From: an uncultured Acidobacteriaceae bacterium
GTDB taxonomy: Bacteria > Acidobacteriota > Terriglobia > Terriglobales > Acidobacteriaceae
Assembly (NCBI GenBank): GCA_903842065.1
Contig: CAIMKZ010000090.1
Span: 1 to 64,000 of the forward strand
Reading direction: 5' to 3'
Length of the DNA: 64,000 nucleotides
The notes under the pieces were generated by a model, which saw only the letters and a program-made list of their open reading frames with translations, ran no database searches and had not been told where the DNA came from. This document shows positions 35,782 through 43,870 of this stretch, in pieces. A program made the translations under genes and the position numbers. Positions within the stretch are counted from its first letter, which is position 1; each line of letters starts with the position of its first letter.

Positions 35782-35826
35782 TTCCCCGGTCCCTCCGCCG
35801 CGGCGGAGGGACCGGGGGCACCCAAT
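35782..35826. repeat. Dispersed palindromic repeat, copy D (hpnC-hpnD junction)
   Basis: CCCCGGTCCCTCCGCC and GGCGGAGGGACCGGGG pair perfectly over 16 bp around a GC core, followed by GCACCC. It lies 23 bases from copy C. Confidence 0.8.
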
Positions 35827-35875
35827 GTCACAGGTGAGTAAGCATGGCTTGTTAATGCGATTTTATCGCGCGCGA

Positions 35876-36841
35876 CTACTTTGCGAGGCGGAGGAAGGGA
35901 AGAGCCTTGCCGGTGAGGGCGCGCAGAGCGAGGGCGAGCTTGGTGGATTTGGAGATGGCGGGCCGTGCCGAGAGGACGTCGTAGTTGCGGCGCTCGATGG
36001 CGCGCAGAGTTTCAAGGCCGCCGCGGCTGAACAGATCGAGGTCGAGGGCGAGATCGCGCTGCACGCGGCCGATCAGCGGCAGACCGTCAAGGAAGAGTTG
36101 GCGTGCGTAGTCGACTTCGTGTTTCATCAAGGCGCGGAAGTTGTCCGTAGCTTTGCCCGATGCAATCGTTTCGTCGGTGATGCCGTGGGCGCGCATGTCG
36201 GCCTGCGGAATGTAGACGCGGCCCTTTTGCCAGTCAACGCTTACGTCTTGCCAGAAGTTGGCGAGCTGAAGCGCGGCGCAGGTTGCGTCAGAGAGGCGGA
36301 AATTCTCTTCTCGCACATCGTCGCCGGCCTCGCCGCAGGCGTAGAGTACGAGGCGGCCTACGGGATTGGCCGAATAGCGGCAGTAGGCGAGGACGTCTTC
36401 CATGGTTTCGTAGCGCTTGACGGTCTGGTCCTGGCGGAATGCGACGAGCAAATCGGCGAAGGGTTCTTTGGGAATGTGGCAGGCGCGAATGGTCTCGGTG
36501 AGCGCGACGAAGACGGGGTGGCGGGCGCGGCCCTCGTAGCAGGCGTCGAGTTCGCGGCCCCAGAGATCTAGGAGCGCAAGAGCGGCGTCGCGGTCTGGTA
36601 CCTCGTCGCCGAGATCGTCCGAGACGCGGCAGTAGGCGTAGATGGATTGGAAGTGGGGCCTGAGCGGCGCGGGCAGAAACCAGGTTGCGACGTGGAAGTT
36701 TTCGTAGTGGGTCTCGGCCAGATGGCGGCACCAGGCCAGCGCTTCGGCGAGCGTCGGCGTCTGCTCGGGGATTCGATAGGAGGCGGGCAGAGCAACCCAG
36801 CCGCGATCCAGGGCTTCGGATTGTGCGTCTTGAACGGTCAT
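35876..36841 (-). CDS. hpnC: Squalene synthase-like protein HpnC (hydroxysqualene synthase)
   Basis: 321 residues; converts presqualene diphosphate to hydroxysqualene. Motifs are HYENFHVATWFLP, the first aspartate motif VSDDLGDEVPDRD, and the second region LANFWQDVSVDWQKGRVYIP. ATG at 36841 overlaps the stop of the preceding dehydrogenase as ATGA, so the two are translationally coupled. This coupling ties the dehydrogenase firmly to the hopanoid pathway. Confidence 0.93.
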   Translation of the reverse strand: MTVQDAQSEALDRGWVALPASYRIPEQTPTLAEALAWCRHLAETHYENFHVATWFLPAPLRPHFQSIYAYCRVSDDLGDEVPDRDAALALLDLWGRELDACYEGRARHPVFVALTETIRACHIPKEPFADLLVAFRQDQTVKRYETMEDVLAYCRYSANPVGRLVLYACGEAGDDVREENFRLSDATCAALQLANFWQDVSVDWQKGRVYIPQADMRAHGITDETIASGKATDNFRALMKHEVDYARQLFLDGLPLIGRVQRDLALDLDLFSRGGLETLRAIERRNYDVLSARPAISKSTKLALALRALTGKALPFLRLAK

Positions 36842-38079
36842 GGCACGATGGCGGTTTTGATCTCTGTGTTGCGGTTCATCAGTTTTTCGAAGACGCCGTT
36901 GAGTTCGTAGAGGTGGGCGTGTCCGGTGATGAAGGCCGAGGCCTGGAATTTTCCGCCGGCGATCAGATCGAGTGCGCGGCGGCAGATGGCCGGAGTGTGG
37001 TGAAAGGTTGCGCGCAGGGTGACGTCGTTGTAGTGGAGGCGATTGGTGTCGATCGAGACGTGCGTGCCGGTGGCGCATCCGCCGAAGAAGTTGACGGCGC
37101 CGCCCTTGCGGACGAGTTCGACGGCCTCCTGCCACGCCTCGGGTACGCCGACGGCCTCGATTGCGACATCGACGCCGCGCCCGCCGGGAGTAAGCGCGCG
37201 GGTCTGCTCGATGGCTTTGCGAATGCTTGAACCCTGTACGATATGCGCTGCGCCGAGTTGCCGAGCGGCTTCGGCTTGGCCCTCGTGGCGCACCAGTGCG
37301 ATGGTTTCGTAGCCGCTGATGGCGGCGACGTGGAGGATCATGAGTCCCAGCGGGCCGCCGCCGATGACGGCCACCATGTCGCCCTTGCGCGGCAGAGAAT
37401 CTTCAAGGCCGTGTACGGCGCAAGCCAGCGGCTCGGTGAGCGCGGCGTGCTCCAGCGGCACATGTTCGGGGATGCGCAGAGTGTTTTTTGCGACGATGCG
37501 CGCGGGGATGCGGATGAACTCGGCGTAGGCGCCGTTGTTAAAGAGCAGGTCGTCGCAGAGGTTCTCCTGGTCGCGCAGGCAGAAGTAGCACTGGCCGCAG
37601 GGGGCGGAGTTGAGCGCCACGACGCGTTCGCCGGGGGCGAAGTTTCCAACGCCCTCGCCGATCTCGACGATGGTTCCGGCCATCTCGTGGCCGAAGAGCG
37701 CGGGCGGCGTGATCATCTTGGCATGGTAGCCGCGACGGAAGACCTTGAGGTCGGTGCCGCAGGTGAGAGCTGCGCCAACTTTGACGACGATCTCGCCTGC
37801 AGCTGCCTGGGGAACAGGCACGCTCTCGATGCGGACATCTTCGCGGCCGTGCAGCACGGCGGCCTGCATGGTCTTGCGGCGGAGTTTGAGCGCGGACTCG
37901 ACCTTGTCGCGGCCATCGAGAAGCACGTCCTCGACGGTGTCGAAACTGTGGTGGATGACGCCCTCGACCGTCGATCGCCCCTGGTGGAGCACATCTTCGA
38001 CGACGTCGAGCCCCTGGTTAATCGCTTCCTCGACAGTCTTGCGGCCGCGGAGGATCGCGTCCTTCACTTTCTTCGGCAT
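36838..38079 (-). CDS. Zinc-dependent alcohol dehydrogenase with N-terminal 11-residue repeats
   Basis: 413 residues. Residues about 6-71 are six tandem 11-residue units (EEAINQGLDVV, EDVLHQGRSTV, EGVIHHSFDTV, EDVLLDGRDKV and two flanking units). A complete medium-chain dehydrogenase then begins at MQAAVLHGREDVRIE. Catalytic zinc residues are in ALTCGTDLK and FGHEM; structural zinc cysteines are in APCGQCYFCLRDQENLC; the cofactor motif is VIGGGPLGLM. GGAGGG stands four bases before ATG 38079, so the extension is translated. The repeats suggest an amphipathic membrane-binding helix. It overlaps hpnC (ATGA). Substrate unknown; a hopanoid side-chain alcohol/aldehyde is an inference. Confidence 0.85.
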   Translation of the reverse strand: MPKKVKDAILRGRKTVEEAINQGLDVVEDVLHQGRSTVEGVIHHSFDTVEDVLLDGRDKVESALKLRRKTMQAAVLHGREDVRIESVPVPQAAAGEIVVKVGAALTCGTDLKVFRRGYHAKMITPPALFGHEMAGTIVEIGEGVGNFAPGERVVALNSAPCGQCYFCLRDQENLCDDLLFNNGAYAEFIRIPARIVAKNTLRIPEHVPLEHAALTEPLACAVHGLEDSLPRKGDMVAVIGGGPLGLMILHVAAISGYETIALVRHEGQAEAARQLGAAHIVQGSSIRKAIEQTRALTPGGRGVDVAIEAVGVPEAWQEAVELVRKGGAVNFFGGCATGTHVSIDTNRLHYNDVTLRATFHHTPAICRRALDLIAGGKFQASAFITGHAHLYELNGVFEKLMNRNTEIKTAIVP

Positions 38080-38088
38080 CGATCCCTC

Positions 38089-39216
38089 CTATAAAGAACC
38101 GGCTCCCGGTACAGGCTCAATCATAATCTTCATAGAGTCGGGTTTGGGGTGAGAGGCCACATCGATGGCCTCGACGGCCTGTTCGAGGCTGAAACGATGG
38201 CTGATTAGCCGCGTCAGGTCGAATCCGTTGCGGTAGCCGTCGAAGACCAGGCCGGTGACTTCGTCGGTGAATTCGAACGACGACGAGTAGGAGCCGATGA
38301 GCGACTTCTCGAGGACGCAGACTGCGCCCGGGTCGAAAGGTGCTTCGCCGTGCTGAGTCTGGGCGAAGAGCATGACCTTGCCGCCGGGACGGGCCGAGTC
38401 AATCGCGGATTTGATGAGCGCGTTGCCGCCGACGCAGAGGATTACGGTGTCGGCGCCTCGGCCCTCGGTCTCGGCCATCATGCGTTGGACGACGTCTTCC
38501 TGGCCGGCGTGGATGGGGTTGTTGAGGCCGTAGGTGGCAGCGATGGCGTGGCGTTCTGCGAACAGGTCGCTAGTGAAGACGCGCGCGCCGGTCCTGCTGG
38601 CCAGCGAGGCGTGCATGATTCCTATTGGCCCCTGGCCGATGACTAGTACCGTCTCGTCGGGCTCGAGGTTCAACATCCTGATGCCTTTGACGACGGTGTT
38701 TACCGGCTCAATAAATGAGGCCTGCTCGTAGGGAACACAGTCGGGGATGCGGACTACGCCGCCGTTTTCGACGATCCAGTCCATGACGCGGATGTAGTGC
38801 GAGAAGCCGCCGCCGGAGGGCTCGAAGCCTGCCGTAGTGCCGGTGCGCTTGTAGGTTACGCACTGCGCGGGGACGTGCTTGCGGCAGTAGTAGCATTTGC
38901 CGCAGGGAACGTGGTGGTAGACCATGACGCGGTCGCCCACGGAGAACTTTGTGACGCCAGCACCGGTTTCGACGACCAAGCCGCCCATCTCGTGGCCGAA
39001 GATTCTGGGGGCGGAGTGCGAGCCCATCGAGATTTTTTTGAGGTCGGTTCCGCAGACGCCGCAGGTGGCGATCTTGACCAGCAGTTCGCCGGGGCCGATC
39101 TTTGGTACCGGCACAGTTTCAAGATGAATCTGGTTGACGCCGCGATAGACCGCAGCACGCATCGTTTCGGGCAGTTTGGAATCGATCTCGAAGGTAGCGC
39201 TGGTCTGGGTAGGCAT
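38089..39216 (-). CDS. Zinc-dependent alcohol dehydrogenase, second copy
   Basis: 375 residues of the same medium-chain family as the next gene but without the 11-residue repeats. It has CGVCGTDLKK and FGHEMGG for the catalytic zinc, VPCGKCYYCRKHVPAQC for the structural zinc, and VLVIGQGPIGIMHA for the cofactor. The first 18 residues are a short polar leader before ETMRAAVYRGVNQIHLE. It lies nine bases upstream of the other dehydrogenase and 42 bases downstream of hpnG, so all are likely one transcript. Whether the two act as a hetero-oligomer or on different steps is not visible. Confidence 0.88.
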   Translation of the reverse strand: MPTQTSATFEIDSKLPETMRAAVYRGVNQIHLETVPVPKIGPGELLVKIATCGVCGTDLKKISMGSHSAPRIFGHEMGGLVVETGAGVTKFSVGDRVMVYHHVPCGKCYYCRKHVPAQCVTYKRTGTTAGFEPSGGGFSHYIRVMDWIVENGGVVRIPDCVPYEQASFIEPVNTVVKGIRMLNLEPDETVLVIGQGPIGIMHASLASRTGARVFTSDLFAERHAIAATYGLNNPIHAGQEDVVQRMMAETEGRGADTVILCVGGNALIKSAIDSARPGGKVMLFAQTQHGEAPFDPGAVCVLEKSLIGSYSSSFEFTDEVTGLVFDGYRNGFDLTRLISHRFSLEQAVEAIDVASHPKPDSMKIMIEPVPGAGSL

Positions 39217-39258
39217 TCGGGTTCCGTTGAGCCAGGTTCAAAGAAGCAGCGAGCGTGG

Positions 39259-39933
39259 CTAAAGGAGTAACGTTCGCAAGCCCTCTGCTATTGCCTGTGC
39301 GGCTCTCTTACTATTTTCGCCCATTCGCATGAGTGCGGGCCAGTAGATGGGACGCAGCGCGGCATGAAGTGCGAAGCGGGAGGTCTGGAACTGCCCGTTG
39401 GCGTCGATGAAGGGGTTGAAGTCCGGCAACCGGTCGTGGAGCCCGTCGCTGATGCCCTTGATGGCGTAGAAGGGGATTTGGCGCATGGCGGCGAGCCTGG
39501 CGACGGCGGCGGCCTCCATGTCGACGAGTGCGGCGTTGTATGCGGAGGCCAGGCGGAGCTTTTCGGCCTCGTCGGCGACACGGGGGCTGGTTGCCAGCCA
39601 GAGGTCTCCGCAGCCCGCGTCGCAGCGGAAGCGCTCGCCGGTGCGGGTGTCGATGACTCCTGCCACGCTGTGCGCGGTGCGGGTGATGAGATTGGCCCTG
39701 AGCGCTCCGGCCCAGCCGACAGAGATGGCGAGCGAGATGGGGCCGCCGTTCTCGATTGCCGCGAAGGCGCGTGTGGCGGCGGCTTGCCCTGCGCCAGCGC
39801 AGGCAGCGATCCACTCTTCATCCTCGCTGCGCAGCGCCCAGAAGCGGATGCCGTCGCGGGTGCTGGAAGGCCAGCCGTGAACAAACGGGGCCAGTTCTCC
39901 GGGCATTGCGGCGATGATGGCGACTCGGGTCAT
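39259..39933 (-). CDS. hpnG: Hopanoid-associated nucleoside phosphorylase HpnG
   Basis: 224 residues of the purine nucleoside phosphorylase/MTA-SAH nucleosidase superfamily, starting VAIIAAMPGELAPFV. The motif ALVDMEAAAVARLA holds the residues that contact ribose, and AIKGISDGL includes the catalytic aspartate region. HpnG removes adenine from adenosylhopane to leave a ribosyl- or phosphoribosylhopane. The place between hpnA/doxX and the dehydrogenases supports this over a generic nucleosidase. Confidence 0.88.
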   Translation of the reverse strand: MTRVAIIAAMPGELAPFVHGWPSSTRDGIRFWALRSEDEEWIAACAGAGQAAATRAFAAIENGGPISLAISVGWAGALRANLITRTAHSVAGVIDTRTGERFRCDAGCGDLWLATSPRVADEAEKLRLASAYNAALVDMEAAAVARLAAMRQIPFYAIKGISDGLHDRLPDFNPFIDANGQFQTSRFALHAALRPIYWPALMRMGENSKRAAQAIAEGLRTLLL

Positions 39934-40048
39934 GTTGTTTATGCGCAGCGCGATGGGTTGTTGAATCGCAGGCAGGACGGGCGCTGGCTTTGTTCAAGTG
40001 TAGAACGAGATGCATGGCGTCGAAGTGTTGAGCCGGGTTCGATGTCTC

Positions 40049-40507
40049 CTACTGTTCTTTGCGGTTCCACAGGAGGCGGTCTAGGCTCCACTTGCCGGGC
40101 CCGAGCAGGGCAAGACCGAGGCTGACAGTGAAGTAGATGACGATCAGTTCGCCGTGCTTGGGTTCGAGGCCTTTGCCAAAGTAGATGAAGTTGTGGGTAA
40201 AGGCCCAGGCCACCGCGAGCACTACGAAGACGTAGGCAGATGCGGCCCGGGTGAACAGACCAAGAACGATCAGGATGGAGCAGACGAAGTCAGAGATCAT
40301 GGCGACGGTGAGGCTGGGCAAGTGGCCGATGTGCGCCGGGTCGGGGAACTTCGGTCCGACCTCCGTCCAGAATGCCGGATCGATCTTCTCAACGCCGTGC
40401 TTGAGGAGGAGCGACACGAAGACGCCGATACGCAGAGCGAGCAGACCTATGTCTGAGGCGAGCCCCGAGGAGTAGACGGAGAGACATTTCTTCAGCTGAT
40501 TGAGCAT
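40049..40507 (-). CDS. DoxX-like membrane protein
   Basis: 152 residues with four hydrophobic segments, including LALRIGVFVSLLLKHGVEKI and ICSILIVLGLF-like helices, matching the DoxX family. ATG at 40507 has AGGAGA eight bases upstream. DoxX proteins are four-helix membrane proteins of mostly unknown function, some linked to thiosulfate or redox chemistry. Its position between hpnA and hpnG is not part of the textbook hopanoid set. Confidence 0.82.
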   Translation of the reverse strand: MLNQLKKCLSVYSSGLASDIGLLALRIGVFVSLLLKHGVEKIDPAFWTEVGPKFPDPAHIGHLPSLTVAMISDFVCSILIVLGLFTRAASAYVFVVLAVAWAFTHNFIYFGKGLEPKHGELIVIYFTVSLGLALLGPGKWSLDRLLWNRKEQ

Positions 40508-40560
40508 CGGCGAGTTCTCCTGGTGAGGCAAACATTCGATGAGACCGGAGTTCGAAAGGG

Positions 40561-41550
40561 TCAGGGCGCGTAGCCGTGAGTGCGGAACCACTCGATGGAG
40601 GCACGCATAGCCGGGTAGACGGGGGCGATGCGGAAGCCCAGTTCAGTTTCGGCGCGGGCGCTTGAGGCATACATCTTTTTGCGGCCCATGCGGACTTCTT
40701 CAAGCGTGGCGCGTGGTTCCTTGCCGCGGATACGGCCTGTGATCCACTCCTCGAAGAATGCGTAGGTGGCGGCAACGGCGAAGGGGATCTCGACCGTTGG
40801 CGAAGGGATGCCGGTAATGGCGGCCATCTTGTCGAGGATCTGCTTGAGGGTGAGATTCTCGCCGCCCAGAATGTAGCGGCGTCCGGGGGTGCCTTTGGTC
40901 AGCGCCAGCACATGCGCGCGGGCTACTTCGGCCACGTCGACGAGATTGAGGCCGGTATCGACGTAGGCGGGGAACTTGCGGTTGAGGAAGTCGACGAAGA
41001 TGCGGCCGGTTGGCGTGGGTTTTACGTCGCGCGGGCCGATGGGCGTGGTCGGGTTCAGGATGATGACCTGCTGGCCGGCGTCGGCTGCCTTGATGCACTC
41101 CTGCTCGGCGAGGAACTTGGAGCGCTTGTAGTGGCCGACCATGTCGGCGAGCGTGACGGGGGTGTCTTCGTCGGAGATCATGCCGTTGGTGAAGAAGTGC
41201 ATGGTGGCAACCGACGAGGTGCAGACGACGCGCGGGACGTTGGCCTCGCTGGCCAGTTTCAATAATTCTCGTGTCCCATCGACGTTGGCGCGGTACATGG
41301 CGTCGGGGTCGGGAATCCATAGGCGGTAGTCGGCGGCTACGTGGACGACGGCGTCGATGCCTTCGAGGGCGGGCTGGATGGAAGCGGGGTCGGCGAGATC
41401 GCCCACGTGCGTATCGCCCTGAAGGCCTTCAATGTTTGCGAGGTTGCTGGACTTGCGGACGAGCAGGCGGAGTTGGGCGCCTTCTTCCGCGAGTGCGCGG
41501 GCGACGTGATAGCCGACAAATCCGGTGGCGCCGGTGAGGAATATCTTCAT
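40561..41550 (-). CDS. hpnA: Hopanoid-associated sugar epimerase HpnA
   Basis: 329 residues, an extended short-chain dehydrogenase/epimerase. It has TGATGFVGYHVARAL (GxxGxxG) at the N-terminus, the serine near TSSVATM and the catalytic pair in HYKRSKFLAEQ. HpnA is regularly found in hopanoid operons; its exact reaction is uncertain. It is the first gene of the minus-strand hpn block. An 8-bp tandem array lies immediately upstream of its start, and the Shine-Dalgarno sequence is weak. Confidence 0.9.
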   Translation of the reverse strand: MKIFLTGATGFVGYHVARALAEEGAQLRLLVRKSSNLANIEGLQGDTHVGDLADPASIQPALEGIDAVVHVAADYRLWIPDPDAMYRANVDGTRELLKLASEANVPRVVCTSSVATMHFFTNGMISDEDTPVTLADMVGHYKRSKFLAEQECIKAADAGQQVIILNPTTPIGPRDVKPTPTGRIFVDFLNRKFPAYVDTGLNLVDVAEVARAHVLALTKGTPGRRYILGGENLTLKQILDKMAAITGIPSPTVEIPFAVAATYAFFEEWITGRIRGKEPRATLEEVRMGRKKMYASSARAETELGFRIAPVYPAMRASIEWFRTHGYAP

Positions 41551-41555
41551 GGCTT

Positions 41556-41587
41556 AGCAAGTCATCAAGTTGGCGAGTCAGCAAGTC
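41556..41587 (-). repeat. Degenerate 8-bp tandem array (AGCAAGTC-type) abutting the hpnA start
   Basis: Plus-strand units AGCAAGTC, ATCAAGTT, GGCGAGTC and AGCAAGTC, beginning six bases upstream of the hpnA start codon. Same octamer family as 15965-15996. Confidence 0.6.
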
Positions 41588-41655
41588 AGCGCGAATCGGG
41601 ACTGCTGCCGTTGCAGCTATTGTAAGCGCGCGGTGTGAATTCGGCGCGCAACTGT

Positions 41656-41841
41656 TTACCAGAGCTTGTCGCCCTTGCTTGATGTGTACTTGTCGACGGG
41701 CGTCGGGCGCTGCTGGTCGAAATCGGTCTGCCAGCACTCGTTTAGGACCGAGCAGTAGCAGGCGTGCAGGAGTTCGGTCGGGTTTGGATGTGAGACGCCC
41801 CTGTCGCGGATATCTAAGTCGAAAAGCGGGCGATATGTCAT
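41656..41841 (-). CDS. Possible small protein of 61 residues
   Basis: Begins MTYRPLFDLDIRDRGVSHP and is rich in Cys/Trp/Tyr toward the middle (ACYCSVLNECWQTDF), ending SSKGDKLW. The composition is more protein-like than the usual arginine/alanine-rich shadow frames of this genome, and nothing opposes it on the other strand. A CTCCCCC-containing leader gives no clear Shine-Dalgarno sequence. I do not recognise it. Confidence 0.35.
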   Translation of the reverse strand: MTYRPLFDLDIRDRGVSHPNPTELLHACYCSVLNECWQTDFDQQRPTPVDKYTSSKGDKLW

Positions 41842-42208
41842 TACAGGGGGAGATGATACTTATACTTTCCTTACGGACTCAGACGGCATTTTGTCGCGCA
41901 TATTCCGCATAGTGGTACAAGGAATATGGCTATTGATTCATTATTCTCAATCATTTAGCAGGCAAGCTCTGCAGCACGCTCCGCGCTTATGACTGCAGTA
42001 TTTCGAAGTTATTGTCGCTCCCTTAGAGGACTGCGGCTAACTTCAATTCAAGGCGACGGCACGATCCTCTTTCTTGCCGCAACAGTAATCCAAGTTGTTC
42101 TACGTAGCGCCAATGAGTGGTTTCATGGCAGCGCGGACGTGTCTCTATCGGGGCGCGGGCAGATAGTCAGCAACAACTGATCTAAAAATACGAATCGAAG
42201 GAGCTTAC
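41842..42208. other. Upstream region of amtB
   Basis: About 370 bases, more AT-rich than its surroundings. I looked for a sigma-54 promoter (TGGCAC-N5-TTGC) and found no good match. The amtB Shine-Dalgarno sequence GAAGGAGC lies just before 42209. Confidence 0.4.
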
Positions 42209-43771
42209 ATGATGAAGTCAATTCAGCGGCGAAGGGGATCGATGTCCTTTGCGGAAAAGCTATCCCGACTGGGAACGCGACTGCACGATCGGGAGTGGAG
42301 ACGCTATGGCGCCACATTGCTGCTCGGCAAAGTAGCAGGCGTGGGAAGCGCTCTGCTCATCATGGCGGCTGTAACGGGCGTCTTCTTTGCCAAGGTGCTG
42401 GCAGCCGACACCGTGCTCAAGGCGGCGGATATCGTCAACCCGGTCAATACCGCGTGGACGCTGATTGCGGCCTTCCTTGTGTTTGGCATGCAGGTGGGCT
42501 TCACCATGCTCGAAGCCGGCTTCTGCCGGTCGCGCGAGACGGTGAACGTGCTGATGGAGTGCATCGTCGACACGTGTCTTTGCGGCCTTCTGTTTTACGC
42601 CATCGGCTTTGCATTCATGTTCAGCCACGGCAACGGCTTCATCGGCTACCACTGGTTCTTCCTGCAGGGCGTGCCTGAGACCTACGAGACCACGGGCGTA
42701 GCCTTCCTGGCAGTGTGGATCTTTCAGTTCGCCTTTGCCGACACCTGCTCGACGATCACGTCGGGCGCGATGATCGGCCGCACCGGGTTCATCGGCGACC
42801 TTCTGTACTCGCTGGGCGTTTCGGGCTTCATCTATCCGATCATCGGCCACTGGGCGTGGGGTCCTGACGGCTTCCTGGCCACGATGGGTTCGGCTGGTAA
42901 CTTTCTGCCCTCGCTGGGAACGAACTTCCATGACTTTGCCGGCTCGACGGTGGTGCACACCATCGGCGGGATGGTCGCCCTGGCAGGTGCGATTGTTCTT
43001 GGACCGCGGCTGGGCCGCAAGTTCAAGCGCGACGGCGGTGGCCCCATGCTGCCGCACGATCTGACAATTGCCGCATGCGGCGGACTGCTTCTGTGGTTCG
43101 GCTGGTACGGATTCAACCCTGGTTCGACACTGTCGGCCATGGATATCTCCGGCATCGGACGCGTCTCGGCCAACACTACACTGGCCGCATGCGCGGCTGG
43201 CCTAACCGCAATGATCTGCGCCTACATCGCGAGCAAGAAGTGGGACGTGGGCTTTACCGTGAACGGATTCCTGGCCGGGCTGGTGGCGATCACCTGCCCC
43301 TGCTACTGGGTTAGCCCGACGGGCGCAATCATTCTGGGTGCCATCGCCGGCGTGGTGGTCTACCTGGGCGTTGAGCTGCTGGAGTGGCTGCGCATCGATG
43401 ACCCGATCGGCGCAGTGCCGGTACACGGAATCTGCGGCATCTGGGGCACACTGTCTCTGGGCTTCTTTGCCAGCGGCCAGTACGGCGTCACCGGCCCGAC
43501 GGGCCCCGACAACTCCGCGCCGCTGACGGGACTGTTCTATGGCGGCGGGTTCACCGTCCTCAAGGCGCAGTTTGTCGGCAGCGCGATTGTTACCGTGGCA
43601 ACCTTCAGCGTGGCGATGCTGCTAATGTGGCTGGTGAATCTGACCGGTACACTGCGTGTGTCAAAAGAAGGCGAGCTGTACGGTATCGATCTGCATGAGC
43701 ACGGCATCTCGGCTTATCCCGAGTATGTGATCTCATCGTTGCCCTCGTCGGGCGGCAGTCCGAGAGACTAA
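42209..43771 (+). CDS. amtB: Ammonium transporter
   Basis: 520 residues, longer than the about 430 of E. coli AmtB because of a roughly 70-residue N-terminal part including one extra hydrophobic segment (ALLIMAAVTGVFFAKVLAAD). The Amt core begins NTAWTLIAAFLVFGMQVGF, with FAFADTCSTITSGAM, VHTIGGMVALAGAIVLGPR and LLWFGWYGFNPGST. It conducts ammonium/ammonia across the inner membrane. The C-terminus has the conserved YGIDLHEHGISAYPEY regulatory tail that contacts PII. It forms a pair with glnK 99 bases downstream. Confidence 0.96.
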   Translation: MMKSIQRRRGSMSFAEKLSRLGTRLHDREWRRYGATLLLGKVAGVGSALLIMAAVTGVFFAKVLAADTVLKAADIVNPVNTAWTLIAAFLVFGMQVGFTMLEAGFCRSRETVNVLMECIVDTCLCGLLFYAIGFAFMFSHGNGFIGYHWFFLQGVPETYETTGVAFLAVWIFQFAFADTCSTITSGAMIGRTGFIGDLLYSLGVSGFIYPIIGHWAWGPDGFLATMGSAGNFLPSLGTNFHDFAGSTVVHTIGGMVALAGAIVLGPRLGRKFKRDGGGPMLPHDLTIAACGGLLLWFGWYGFNPGSTLSAMDISGIGRVSANTTLAACAAGLTAMICAYIASKKWDVGFTVNGFLAGLVAITCPCYWVSPTGAIILGAIAGVVVYLGVELLEWLRIDDPIGAVPVHGICGIWGTLSLGFFASGQYGVTGPTGPDNSAPLTGLFYGGGFTVLKAQFVGSAIVTVATFSVAMLLMWLVNLTGTLRVSKEGELYGIDLHEHGISAYPEYVISSLPSSGGSPRD

Positions 43772-43870
43772 CCGTGCACAAGTAACAGCCGAGTGCAACG
43801 GCCATACCCGCCGGGAATTGACGGGAATGGCCGTTGCCAGCCAAGGCAAAGAGATCAAAAGGAGATCAAG

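Noticed and set aside
41842..42208. Sigma-54 promoter before amtB
   Set aside because: No TGGCAC-N5-TTGC match at an acceptable position.
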